The notes under the pieces were generated by a model. That model made no database searches and had not been told where the DNA came from. It saw only the letters and a program-made list of their open reading frames with translations. Positions 7,568 through 18,194 of a DNA stretch of 27,633 bases are shown in pieces. Every line of letters starts with the position of its first letter. Positions within the stretch are counted from its first letter, which is position 1. Made by a program: the position numbers and the translations under genes. The stretch comes from Pelomyxa schiedti (taxonomy: Eukaryota > Evosea > Pelobiontida > Pelomyxidae): positions 17,113 to 44,745 of the forward strand of contig JAHLWZ010000021.1 of assembly GCA_020536535.1 (NCBI GenBank). The letters are read 5' to 3'.

Positions 7568-10500
7568 ATGGCGACGACGCCGGGGAGTGGTGTCACGTCG
7601 TCGCCCACTACAAACCCCAGCCCGAGTACCCCAAATTCCAATAATAATAACCCGGCGACACCCACGCCAAAACCAATGACAGGCAGAGGTAATTGTGGGA
7701 CAAGCGGCTAAATGACCAAAACAACAACAACAACACCTTTTTTCCCTTTTTTTTCTTTTGTTGTTGTTTTTCTGGATGTTTCTACTTCTATATTGAATCA
7801 ACCGATTCAAATTTTTTTTTTAAATGGGCTGTTTATTGCCACAATTAGTTGGTAAGGTAATTCTAACTACATTTGTTTTTAGTCACACCATGGGGGGTGA
7901 TGACACCCAATAGGCTGTCACTATCAGGGACTCAATTCCAGGCATTTAGGCAAGCAGGAGTGATGCCACAGTCATCCACAGGCCAGCCACCACACCCGCC
8001 TCCCCTGGCCAGCCGTGTTGGTTCAGGGCCTCCCCCTCGGTCTGCTGCAACCACTCCCGGTTCCGCTTCTACTACTGGTTCTCATGGTGCTGTTAATTCT
8101 GCACATTCAACACTCTCAAGTGCTAACAAACCAAATTCAACAACTACAAATACCGCTATAACAGCAGCAGATGACTACGGCGATTCCACTTCACCATCTA
8201 CACACCACCCTACATCTCCTGCTGTATCAACAAGACCACCGGGTATGTTGGGTCTTCGGCCTGTTTCCATGTCACTACCTCCAAGAACTCCACCTCGCGG
8301 TGCTACTTCTGGTACCCCTACCCTACCTCCGCGATCAACTGCTACCAGCAGCAACACAACCACCAGTGCACCTCCAGTACCTCCGAGAACAACCGGAACT
8401 GACAGTACTAGCTCTACTGCGACCAGTCCTGAAGATACCAGTGAAACTAGTGAAGCACCACCTCCCCTTCCACCGCGGGAAAGATCGAACTCTAACCCAG
8501 AAGTAAAGCCGGAAATACCTGTAAGTAATACTGAGCCAGTTCCACTACTTCCACCCAGAACTAATCCCGAAGTACCACCTCCTCCCTGTGTGGAGGAACC
8601 CAAACAAGAAACTGCCACGGATGTGAAGCCTCCACCATACACACCCCCGCCATCCGATGACGTCCCCCCTCCTGCACCACCACCAGCTGTTGACGTTCCA
8701 CCTCCAACACCTCCCCCAGCTGTTGATGTTCCCCCACCAACAGCTCCCCCAGCCGTAGATGTTCCGCCCCCTTCTGCTCCTCCAGTGGATGTTCCTCCAC
8801 CAGTATCTCCTCCGGCCGTTACTGTTCCACCTCCACCAGTTGCCGATGTTCCCCCACCGGCCCCTCCTCCAGCTGTTGATGTACCACCTCCCACACCTCC
8901 GCCGGCTGTTGATGTCCCACCACCTACAACTCCACCAGCCGTAGATGTTCCACCTCCAGCTCCACCCCCAGCTGTTGATGTCCCGCCACCTACACCGCCA
9001 CCAAGCGTTGATGTACCACCTCCTGTATTTGCACAGGCTGCGCCACCCACATCACCCCCGAGTGTGGGAATTCCGCCACCATCCCCTCCCCCAACCTCAA
9101 ACACACTGCCAACTACACCTCCTCCCGCTTCCGAGGATGTGACTCCTGCCACGACCCCTGCCCCTTCATCCACACCTCCTGTCAATCCTCCCACCCCAGA
9201 TTTAACCCCCGCAAAGACCTCTACACCCCTGAAAGGACCACCACAACGTTCAGCTGGGGGCCCTCCTGGGTCTCAGAATAAATCACCGATTTTCCGGCCT
9301 GGTGGGACTACTCCAGGAAGTAGCCCAAGAGGCCTCCCACTGCCTTCACACCTAACAAAGTCACCTCAGTCAACACCAAAACCCCCACCAGCGAAACCGA
9401 CATCTCCATCTTTGTCACATGCTGCGGATGATGGGTATGGTGGTTATACAGACTATTCAGATTATGGTGCAGCTTCCACAAGTGAAGACTATGGTTGTGG
9501 GGGCACTACTGCTCTTACTCCAATAGATCCCTCCAGTGCCTCTTCCCCCCAGAATCCTGAAGGTCTCACCTCGACTTCGGAGACACCTTCCACCTCTATC
9601 TCTTCGCCTACCGTTGTTCCCGCTCCCGCAACACCAAAACCAACACCCCCTCCACTACCCGAAAAGTCCGAGGTTATACCTAAAACTCCGGACGAGTCTC
9701 ACTTGACCCCTTCAGTTGAAGACTCCAGCCAATCAACGCCAACAATACTCACTGTCCAAATTCCAAAAACTCCACCCGTAAAAAAGCCTCCGGGTGCATC
9801 TACAGTTCTCCCTCCTTTCAAATCTGGTACTCCTCCGATTAAGTCAACTCCAACGCCTCCACTGCCAACTCCAACTCCAGCAGTCAAAGCAGCAGAACCA
9901 GCAACAAGTTCCGTCACTGCAGGATACGACTCCAATGAAAATTACAGCGAGGGGATTAATTATGGCACCGCAGATATAAGTGGTTATGGTAGCGATGCCA
10001 GTGGGTATGGTGCCAGCAATAATACCACAGGTTATGGAACCACTAGCGACGTGAACGCTTACAGCGGGTACACTGACTACTACGGAGAGAACGCAAAAGA
10101 TACCAATTCCAGTTATGGGCTCAGCTCCAACACTACTGTCAGTACCGGAACTGATGAATATGGCAATGCCTCTCCCCCTGTAACACAGAAGCCCACCCCG
10201 CCAAGTGGAACAAATCTTCCACCAAGCTCTACACTCTCCTTAATCGCAAAGCGGATACCTGGAGCAACCCATGGGCCGCCAAACAAGCGTGCATCAATGC
10301 CACAAGAAGTTTTGGAAGCTGAACTCGGCAAACCCCGTTCTCTCTCACCTCCATCATCTCCACTCACATCAGCCTCAACACCTTCAGTTTCCCCACATCC
10401 ACCCCTCAGGTCTTCTGCATCATCAGGACCTCCAAAAGGCCCTCCCGCCCGTCGAGCCTCCATGCCACAGGACGCTCTTGAGGCTGAACTTAAAAGATTT

Positions 10501-12722
10501 CACAATTATGGACCCTCAGACCTATCAGATTCTTATTCCACTGACAACGGTTCTTTTGTATTTTTTTGGCTCCCAATCTTAGTAGTTTCTAGGAGATGCA
10601 TACGGAATGTCCCCTCTTTCTACCGCTACCACACCACTGAACGATACACTCCCTCCAGGCCCACTTGCTACAAACAATGCACCACCACCTGGACCTCCAC
10701 CTGGAAATTCCGTTCCACCACCCGGCCCTCCACCTAGTACCACTGTTCCGCCACCTGGTCCTCCACCTTCAACCGTAACTCCACCGCCAGGTCCGCCACA
10801 AAGCGATACAGTTCCACCACCTGGTCCCCCGCCTCCTGGCTCCCCTCCACCATCGAATGCAACTCCACCAGGGTTACCACCGGTTACATCTACATCACCT
10901 CCTGTAGACCTTCTGCAGACAACAAGTACTACAGCCACTCCGCCACCTTCAGACGTTGCACCTCCAGACATACCACCACCCTCCTTTGATTCCACTCCCT
11001 CATCTTCACCATCTACCTACCTTTTTTCTGAACCAGACACAGCTGATAACATATGCTACCGTACTATAGGAGGGGAAAATAAGTTATATGGAGCCACTCT
11101 ACCCAAACTTGTAGAAAAACTCACTGATTTGACAATACCCGGTTTGTATGGACATGTTTTCTTCCAGAACTAATCTGACTAAGGGCCTCAATTTGTCAAA
11201 TCATTTCTGTTGACGTATAAATACTTTTCCAATACCAAGGAGATTCTTAACCTGATTACACTCCGTTTCAGTGTTCCCGACACATTTGAAGCTCAATTCC
11301 GTGAAACCATCCAGTTTAGGTTGTTCTAATAAATTCCAATTTCTGAAATGCTAAAAACGCATTTGCAGAGTGTGGTTCTTTGTTAAAGAGTGGATAAACA
11401 ATAGCAGTCAGGATTTCCTCAAGCAGCAACCTTTAATTGATCAAATGACAAGACTCATTGAAATGATGGCTGCTTCACCGACTGAATCTGTAAAGCTGGC
11501 TGCCTTACAGCTGAAAAACACGTTTACTCATAAGGTATTTCATGAGTAACTTGAGACCCTTTAACTTCTCAATAGATGCAAGGGAAAGACAGTTCTATGG
11601 TTTCTATTCTAAACCCACCCAAATCTTTTACCAGTTCATCTGTATGTTTCTCGCGTGAATTTCCCAGATAATTTTTTTGCAGTATAGCTCATGGATTGAT
11701 GTCCACCCAGTCGAGTTCGCGCGTCAGCTCACCTTGCGCGAATTTGATGTTTTCAATAGAATCAAACCAACAGAGTGCTTTGGGCTGGCATGGACAAAAA
11801 AAGAGGCTGCAACCAACTCGCCCCATATACTACAAATGACACAAGAATTCAACAAGGTTTCTCCCCGTCAATTTACGGGTCTTTAACATCTAAAGATTGG
11901 GACCTGGGTAGTCTCCGCTATCCTCAAACACCCAAAAGAGAAAGATCGGCAAAAGGTAATAAAGCGGCTCCTGCAAATATGTTCGGCTTTAAAAGATATC
12001 CACAATTACAACGGACTTATTGCAGTCATATCTGGACTAGGATCGCGGTCTATCTTGTAAGTATTTCCTTGGTTTTTCATGTGGTCTAACTATACTCTCA
12101 AAGCCGTTTAAAGAAATCTTGGACTGTGTGCTCTTTTGAGTGTTGCTTTTTCTAACAAAAGCTAGGAAAAAACTACTGCATCCTTCAACGAGTTCTCACA
12201 CCTTCTGGAAAACAATTACCGGGAAATGCGAGAATTGTTAAATAATACTAATCCTCCCTGCCTGCCCTACCTTGGAGTTTGTTTAGCCCTCATAAATTGA
12301 AACGTTCCTTATCCTCCTAGATATATCTGACTGATCTGACATTTATTCAAGAAGGGAATGAGGTACTCCGATCCAAGCAACTTATTTCCCCTAATATTTG
12401 AAATCCAGGATTGCGTTCCAGGAACAAAAAGTGAGCGGCACTTGTTTTTCTTTTAAACTAAACCATGTCACTTTTATATAAACACAGTGATCAACTGGTG
12501 GAAAGCAACAATGAATGCCGGCGTTATTCAGCAAATAATGCAATGGCAACAACTAGGATTCGTAATGCCTCCCTTTCAAACAAAACCTATGAAATAACCA
12601 ACATCCAACAGGTATTTTCGCCAGTTCAGATGATTCAGAATGTGATCAACCACCTGGAAACCGACCTCACTGATGCAGAAGCCTATCAGTTATCCCTCAA
12701 AGTAGAACCAAGAACAGGCTGA
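7568..12722 (+). CDS. Ras guanine-nucleotide exchange factor with giant Pro/Tyr-rich N-terminus
   Basis: Fourteen exons, 1473 residues: 7568-7688, 7883-10549, 10593-11141, 11184-11319, 11369-11534, 11576-11641, 11683-11856, 11896-12056, 12104-12125, 12166-12276, 12321-12362, 12409-12430, 12488-12561, 12612-12722 (TGA). All phases agree. Two exons are only 22 nt; introns are 39-57 nt except the first (194). The RasGEF_N domain (about 1085-1215) shows YGATLPKLVEKL, FVKSFLLTYKYF and VWFFVKEWI. The catalytic CDC25-type domain (about 1236-1470) shows WIDVHPVEFARQLT, NGLIAVISGLGSRSI, NPPCLPYLG, IYLTDLTFIQEGNE and YQLSLKVEPR. It should load GTP on a Ras-family GTPase. Residues 1-1070 are disordered: VDVPPP repeats, two Tyr/Gly/Ser-rich stretches and two RRASMPQ-like motifs. 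The donors at 10550 (GTTCTT) and 11142 (GTTTGT) are weak but needed for the frame. Confidence 0.9.
8656..9030 (+). repeat. Pro-rich tandem repeat inside the RasGEF gene
   Basis: About eleven imperfect units of 27-36 nt encoding VDVPPPxPPPA-type peptides (residues about 298-422). They offer many PxxP sites for SH3-like partners. Nucleotide drift between units suggests an old array. Confidence 0.85.
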
Positions 12723-12887
12723 CGTCACAGAAACACCCACCATCACCCAATTGTCTTTGTATCGAGCAAAATTAGGATTTCACTACCTAGGTAAGAAAGA
12801 GAGCGAAATTTTGAGCTCACTTCGAGACTGCATCCTGCAATTCATCCATTTATAAATATCAAAACTCTTGGTTTCCGAGCTCCTGGA

Positions 12888-12960
12888 GGCTCCATGGCTT
12901 AGCTGGCAAAGCGTCGCTCTCGTAAAGCGAAGATCGCGGGTTCGATTCCCACTGGAGCCT
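12888..12960 (+). tRNA. tRNA-Thr(CGU)
   Basis: Same 73-nt sequence as the reverse strand of 6075-6147; anticodon CGU. It lies between the RasGEF gene and a convergent propeller-family gene. Confidence 0.93.
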
Positions 12961-12967
12961 GACTTAG

Positions 12968-12980
12968 TTTTTTTTTTTTT
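12968..12980 (+). terminator. Pol III terminator (T13) of tRNA-Thr
   Basis: Thirteen T. The last T is also the final base of the TGA stop (read on minus) of the convergent gene 12980-14050. Confidence 0.85.
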
Positions 12981-14050
12981 CAAAGGAGGATGCGAGTGCC
13001 TGTAACTGCATCACAAATAACAATCTGGTCTGTTGCATTCCTGAGGGCCATCACATCATTCCTGATACTCAGGTGTGAGGTACTTGTGTGTACAGGTCCA
13101 GAGCAGCACAAAGGAGTGGCTGGATCACGCAGGTCATACACAATGTGGCTAGTTTCACCACTGATGTGGACTCCAATGTAACAGTGCCCAATGTAGACAA
13201 TGTCATGATTGGATGGAACAACGAACAGCCTCTGGCGTGTTGTTGCACAAACTATGCACTGGTCACCACCTGGTGTGTAGGAATGGACATAGAAATTGTT
13301 GTCCCAGTGCCACATTTTCAATGGAATAGTTATGGCTTCCACAGAATTTGAGGACACAAGGCAAAGGGACCCCTTAGTGAAGGATTCTGTTAAGTCAACA
13401 ACATCGATGCGGTACTCTTTGAGGGTATTGTACTGCAGGACTGCCAGCAAGTTGGAATCCACAAACTCAACAAAGTAGGGGGCACCCAAACAGGTCACTG
13501 AAATAGGTTCTTCCCACCAAAGTGATATATGCTGAATTGACATTGAAGAAGCTGTAAGCCTAACCATCCAGGCACTGTTGCATGTAACCAGCTCAGAGGA
13601 ATCCCTCCCACTAACCAGCTGTGTGAAGTGCATCCATTCCAATTCAGTCAAATCGGAGTGAGTATCAGCACCCAGGTCAACCATCCACACATCCCTCAGG
13701 TCGTGGTCCCTTTCATTTATCTTCTTCAACATAACAACTCAAGGAAACTGAGAATCATTGCAGCTCAAGTCGGTGACGTCATCCACTTTGCAGGCCAGAA
13801 TACGCGGCCCCGTTACCAGCCCCAATGTTGGTGACGTGGCAAAAAGCAACAGCGTTCGGCTGTTTCCGGCCTGAACCAACGAAATAGTTGCGAAATGCGA
13901 GGGGAACGTGACCCACTCAATGCCAATGTGGCTCAACAAAGTTGACGTGAGCGACGACACGTGGGAGGACCCACCGCATCGTCCCACAATTACACCTGCA
14001 CCTAACGCAACAAACTGCTTCCGGGCGAGGATGTGAACATCGGTTTGCAT
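12980..14050 (-). CDS. Propeller-like family protein 3
   Basis: Two exons, 14050-13749 and 13709-12980 (TGA), separated by a 39-nt intron (donor GTTTCC, acceptor GAAAG); 343 residues. The start is the ATG shortly before HILARKQFVALGAG, which aligns with the ARDQ region of the two paralogues at 1-4 kb. Repeating strand patterns are VDLTESFTKGSLCLVSS, HSYTPGGDQCIVCATTRQ and a final blade QIVICDAVTGTRILL. These are propeller-like, but no classical WD repeat can be counted with confidence. Unlike the other two members it is not GC-rich at its 5' end and ends without their long C-terminal block. Its 3' end touches the tRNA-Thr terminator, so its 3' UTR is antisense to that tRNA. Function is unknown. 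Confidence 0.7.
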
Positions 14051-14184
14051 CAGCCTCTCAAAGCCGATTAATCTGGCTGAATAAAATAATCAACAGAAAC
14101 AAATGTTTTCGGTTTTTTTTATTTCGCCATCTGATTTGATTTCTAAGAAAACCATCTGTCAGGCGCTCACGGTGCGTGTGGGCT

Positions 14185-14190
14185 AAAAAA
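14185..14190 (-). terminator. Pol III terminator (T6) of tRNA-Leu
   Basis: Six A on +, two bases beyond the 3' end of the minus-strand tRNA-Leu. Confidence 0.8.
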
Positions 14191-14192
14191 GA

Positions 14193-14274
14193 TGCGCCGG
14201 CTGGGATTCGAACCCAGGCTCCAAAGGAAATGCATCTTGAGTGCACCGCGTTAGACCAACTCCGCCACCGACGC
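14193..14274 (-). tRNA. tRNA-Leu(CAA)
   Basis: Same 82-nt sequence as 5310-5391; anticodon CAA. Divergent from tRNA-Val at 14381. The pair and its spacer are duplicated at 27016-27268. Confidence 0.95.
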
Positions 14275-14304
14275 TTCCTGTGAGAGACACTCAGAGACCT
14301 CAAT

Positions 14305-14330
14305 GGTTTGCAATTTCTTCTTCCACAAAG
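14305..14330 (-). repeat. Conserved element upstream of tRNA-Leu, copy B
   Basis: Identical block to 5256-5281, in the same orientation relative to tRNA-Leu (30 nt upstream). Here it also lies between divergent tRNA-Leu and tRNA-Val. Confidence 0.7.
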
Positions 14331-14380
14331 AAAAGTATTACTGGAGCCAGAGGAACACCCTCTGCCTGTCTTGTTGTGGG

Positions 14381-14453
14381 GGTTTCGTAGTGCAACTGGC
14401 AGCACGTAAGTTTTACACACTTGAGGTCCTGGGATCGACACCCAGCGAAACCA
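14381..14453 (+). tRNA. tRNA-Val(UAC)
   Basis: 73-nt cloverleaf. The acceptor is GGTTTCG/CGAAACC with discriminator A. The D arm is GTGC/GCAC, and the anticodon arm is TAAGT-TTTACAC-ACTTG (anticodon UAC). The T arm CTGGG-ATCGACA-CCCAG has A at position 54 instead of T; the same loop occurs in the second copy at 27196. The GGTTTCGTAGTG start is typical of eukaryotic Val tRNA. Confidence 0.88.
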
Positions 14454-14454
14454 G

Positions 14455-14459
14455 TTTTT
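14455..14459 (+). terminator. Pol III terminator (T5) of tRNA-Val
   Basis: Five T one base after the tRNA. Confidence 0.8.
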
Positions 14460-14634
14460 GCTACCGTGTACAGTGGTTTGCGAAAGTCGTGAAGACATTT
14501 TTTCTAAAAAAAAATGGGCAGAGGAAGGGTGGTGTTGGCCGCAGAAAAGTCGTGTGTTGGAGTCCGTTGGCAACAGAAAAACAATTTGTGGGTCACCATC
14601 ATTTTGGGGTTTCACAGAATATCAGCAAACGAAA

Positions 14635-16889
14635 ATGACCACAACCCCTCAGAGCTGCAACACGCAACTCCAACTACAAAGCAAGATCGAGAGGGCGGTT
14701 CTGGTGGCCGAGGTTGTTTGGCAGCACATCGTGCCCCGACTCGTGAGCCTCACGCCGCCCGACGCGGCGCACCGCACCGAGGCCGAGCGCGAGGCGGCGT
14801 GCCGGGTGCTGGTGAGCGTGGGGGAGGGCGTGTGGCCCCTGGCCGGGGTGGCGTCGCGCCTGGCCGTGCGGGTGGCCGCGCTGCCGCGCTACGCCTACCC
14901 GGGGCCCGGGTGCGCCGGGGCCTGCCACAGCCCGCGCTACTACGTGCTCGTGCTGGCCGCGAGCGTGACGGGCGACCCGCGGTCGGGCTGCGTGCCGCGT
15001 CTGGTCCAGAATATCGAGAGCAGGGACGGAGGAGGGTGTGTGTGCTTTCTGGAAACATTTTTTTTTGTTTGAGATTTGTTCATTTTTTTCTTGGGGCATC
15101 TCTGATTTTGTACTCAAAGGGGGTTGCTGAAGAAGAAGAAGAACCGAAGGCACAAAGAGACTCTGGCTGTGATGTTTGGCCTCTGCATTGGCGGCAACTT
15201 GCCTGCTGCAAAGGCTTTCTTTGAAACCGGTACTGCTGCGGATCCAAGGACTGAATTCCGAACGGAAGAACCAGAAACAGAAGAGGGAGCCAGGAGGGCT
15301 TTGGCAGGACTTGTGTGGGACAAAAGCCCGGACAGTGAACTCATGGAGGATGTGAGGGCTGGGAGTTTTGGTGAGTTCCATTTACTCTCTGAAATCTGCG
15401 CGTCAGGTAACCTGGAGATGCTACAGTGGGCCACAGGTGCATTCGGGATCACAGACCCTTGGCAGATGTTTGCACCCCTCCGTGCTGCACTTGATAGAGG
15501 TCACCTTGCAGTTGCGAAGTGGATTCTGGCAAACTTCGTGGGATTGGCACAAAAGCTTCAACAAAGTGAACACTACCAAATTGCATTGGCTCTAACCATG
15601 GCATGTGGTTCTGGGAAGGATCCTCACTCAAGCAAGTGGTTCATGGAGCAGTTCCCATGTAATACATCACTCAGTTTACAGTTGGGAGGTTATATACAGC
15701 AGAATAATGACATGGAGCTCTGCCAACCGATCAGGGGTCACTTTGGATTGTCTTCGCCCCAGAGCTATGTTTCATACCAACGTATGGTCTGGGAGTTTCC
15801 AGTAGATTTACACTATGAGGAATGGCTTGCTTATGGGATATATAATTATTACCCAACAGTAGGCAGTTATTTCGAGTCAGCATGCTGCAACTATGGTGAC
15901 AACGTGGAATTCACCAAGTGGGTGTGTCCAGAGTCCTCAGAAGACCAGAAACAGGGACTTCTGTCCTCACTCTCCTGCAGCAACATCTAGATTGCCAACT
16001 GGATTGAGGAAACTTATTCTGTGATGAAAGTGATCAACTCCCAGGGCCCAAGTGGTGTTGCAAAGGCTCTTCTGAAAATCTGCCAACCCCCAAAACATGG
16101 TGAGGATAAGTTGGATGGAATCGAGTGGTTTGTTGGCCGACTGACTTCTTCTGTTGCACTTGACAATGACAGTGCTTTGAAGGTGCTTGAAGCGGCCACT
16201 CTGAAGCGCCCCAAAGCTATCTTATTCCTGCTCAAGTGGTTCCACATCCCTCCCTCGATTTGGGCCGATTCCGACAACAAAGAACTGTTGGGGAAGTTGC
16301 TGCAGTGTGTTGCACAGTGGAGCCTCAGTGCTGTGAAAGAGCTCACCTCTCTACTTCCTTTCTCTGCCGAGGACGTTGCACGGGGCCTGACTTCGGTGCC
16401 CAGTGTTATGTACTTGTGTTCTGATGCAGTGAGGTGGCTGGTGGGGCAATACAACCTCACAGCAAGTCACATCAAGGCAAACCACAACGTCTTACTTTTC
16501 CAGTTTATTTTGTCAAACAAGAAGGGCTGTGCAGAATGGCTCATTGATTCTTTTGGAATTTCCTTGATAGACGTGTGTTCAATTTCAACCAAACTTCACT
16601 AACTCGCACACAGGTGATGTCCATGTTTATTCTTTGGGGGACATCTGACAAGGAAAAACTGCTGCATCTTTCAACTTGGAGGATGATTCTCAACAAGTTC
16701 CCAGGGCTGGACTGTGACAGAGCCTGGAGAATGATGCCTGAGGTGTGCAACATGCCTTGCATTGCTGAGTACACACTCAAGAGGTATGGTGTTGAACAAC
16801 ATGGTGTGACTGAACAGATGCTCCTGAAGCTCATCCTCCACCGGATCTCTGATGAGTTTCAACTGTGGTGTTCGGACCAAAGAAGCTGA
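14635..16889 (+). CDS. Ankyrin-like repeat protein interrupted by one in-frame TAG
   Basis: Three exons, 14635-15035, 15120-16572 and 16614-16889 (TGA); introns of 84 and 41 nt in phase, 710 codons. The N-terminal 130 residues are GC-rich and loosely F-box-like (VAEVVWQHIVPRLVSLTP, VWPLAGVASRLAVRV); this is a guess. Residues from about 150 on are degenerate helical repeats of the ankyrin kind, such as SGNLEMLQW, RGHLAVAKW, DNVEFTKW and NI*IANW. The star is TAG at 15988-15990, codon 424, exactly where sister repeats have GAG (Glu). The frame on both sides stays fully open and repeat-like, so a single G-to-T change explains it. A splice acceptor coincides with the TAG, but using it would delete conserved repeat residues. 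It is either a recent nonsense allele, readthrough, or a sequence error. Confidence 0.65.
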
Positions 16890-17069
16890 AAAGTGTAACA
16901 GGAGACCCGTGTTCATCAAAATGAGAAACATCGGGACAGCGTACAGTGTAGATGGGAAGGTGGGGTGTTTGGTTGATTTCTTGGTTGATGTGCGTGAAAC
17001 CCCCCATGTGATGTAAGAGATTGCTAAGGGATCGCGTTTCAGGGAAAAAGCGATCACAATTAATCGGGG

Positions 17070-17860
17070 ATGATGCGAGCTAGTAGTCCGCCAGTGGTTC
17101 TTGCCCCCGCGATATTCGATTTTGGTGCCCCTGCTACCGCAATTGTGGGCAGGGGGGAGGACGGTGGGGTGGTGTTCAACGGGTTCGCGGAGGACCAGGG
17201 CACCACCCTCGCGGCCAAGGTGCAGGCCAACAGGGCCGCCGCGAGTGCCAGCGTCGTGGCCGCCGCCGCGGCGGGGTCGGACGGGGGGGGCAGCGGGAGG
17301 AAGACCGGCACGGGCACGGTGGTGGTCGACGCGATGAGGCGCAAGATCAAGGTGGGTGCGGGGCGGGGGCCGTCGTCTAGGTCGCGGGCGGACCGGGCCG
17401 CGATGAGGAAGGGGGGCCCGGAGCGGGAGGTGGTGGTGGGCGAGGACTACGCCGCGGCAGCACAGGCCAAGGCCAAAGGCAAGAGCAAGGGCAAGGGCAA
17501 GAAAGCGGAAGGGGGCGAGGGGGAAGGGGAAATGGGGGAGGGAGAGGGGGAGGGGGAAGGGGGGAACAAGTGGACGAGGGAGGGGTGGAACGGGTCGCGG
17601 GGGGCAAAGACCAGGCTGAAGAAGGGGCAGTCTCACAAGCAGAAGGTGTGCTGGATTGAAATATATATCTATCTAGAAGTGTTAGCTGATGCACTAATCA
17701 ATTCGAAGCTTTAAGAGACTAAAGCAAAAAAAAAAATATGTAGATAAGAAAACGTGGCAAGGTGGGCAAAGGAATATCTAATCAGGAGAAACGCGACGTG
17801 AAAGTTATTAAAGCTCTAGACAGAAAAGCTTTATTGCGTAGTCTTCGTTCCTCGTATTAG
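17070..17860 (+). CDS. Basic, low-complexity protein (possibly nucleolar)
   Basis: Two exons, 17070-17647 and 17749-17860 (TAG), 229 residues. The intron is 101 nt with branch-like ACTAATC. An ordered-looking N-terminus (APAIFDFGAPATAIVG, VVFNGFAEDQG) is followed by an Ala-rich stretch, a basic segment (MRRKIKVGAGRG), a KAKGKSKGKGKK run and an acidic EGEGEGEG run. A basic tail follows (GAKTRLKKGQSHKQK, then exon 2 KRGKVGKGI and KVIKALDRKALLRSLRSSY). This composition is typical of nucleolar or ribosome-biogenesis proteins, but no family is recognised. The exon 2 join is inferred from frame and its protein-like tail. Without it, the frame would end in an AT-rich stretch at 17714. The first exon is strongly GC-rich. 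Confidence 0.55.
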
Positions 17861-18194
17861 CATGCGTGGTACATTCCCCTGTCACTTGCGAATGGCAGTC
17901 AACATCTAAACCCGCACAAATAAAGCAATACTGAAAATACGAAAAAAAAACTTTATTTTCCAATTAATGTTTTTTACAGGTGTTGCATATCTGCTCTGTG
18001 AGCAAATTGAGTGGCACATTCCATAATATCAGTCTTTTTTTTGTGTGAGTGGGAATTAAAGGTGAACTTTAACTCCTCTATCTATTTCAATAAATTTCAT
18101 ATCCCTTTCGGTTTTTTTTTTTCCCCTTTTACCTTCAATTGTGGATAGGTAGAGCCCACAATGACTAGCAGTCTCTTCAATATCCTTTCCATTC
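17861..18194. other. Convergent 3' intergenic region
   Basis: AT-rich stretch between two convergent genes. A + strand AATAAA lies at 17919-17924 and a minus-strand AATAAA at 17952-17957. These are plausible overlapping polyadenylation signals, though the minus one would sit about 240 bases past its stop codon. Confidence 0.4.

Noticed and set aside
8175-9194. Long minus-strand frame rich in Gly, Thr, Ser
   Set aside because: It is the antisense of the VDVPPP repeat region of the RasGEF gene; the Pro codons make the opposite strand open.
10579-10995. Minus-strand Gly-rich frame
   Set aside because: Antisense shadow of the Pro-rich exon 3 of the RasGEF gene.
14381-14453. Initiator tRNA-Met
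   Set aside because: The T-loop is initiator-like, but the anticodon is UAC and the acceptor starts with G-C, so it is called tRNA-Val.
14674-15381. Minus-strand frame of 235 codons, and other frames over 14750-15058
   Set aside because: They arise from high GC over exon 1 of the ankyrin-like gene; the + frame continues into repeat-like exons, these do not.
16671-17636. Minus-strand frame of 321 codons rich in Arg, Pro, Leu
   Set aside because: It spans two unrelated + strand genes and looks like GC-rich antisense, with no domain pattern.
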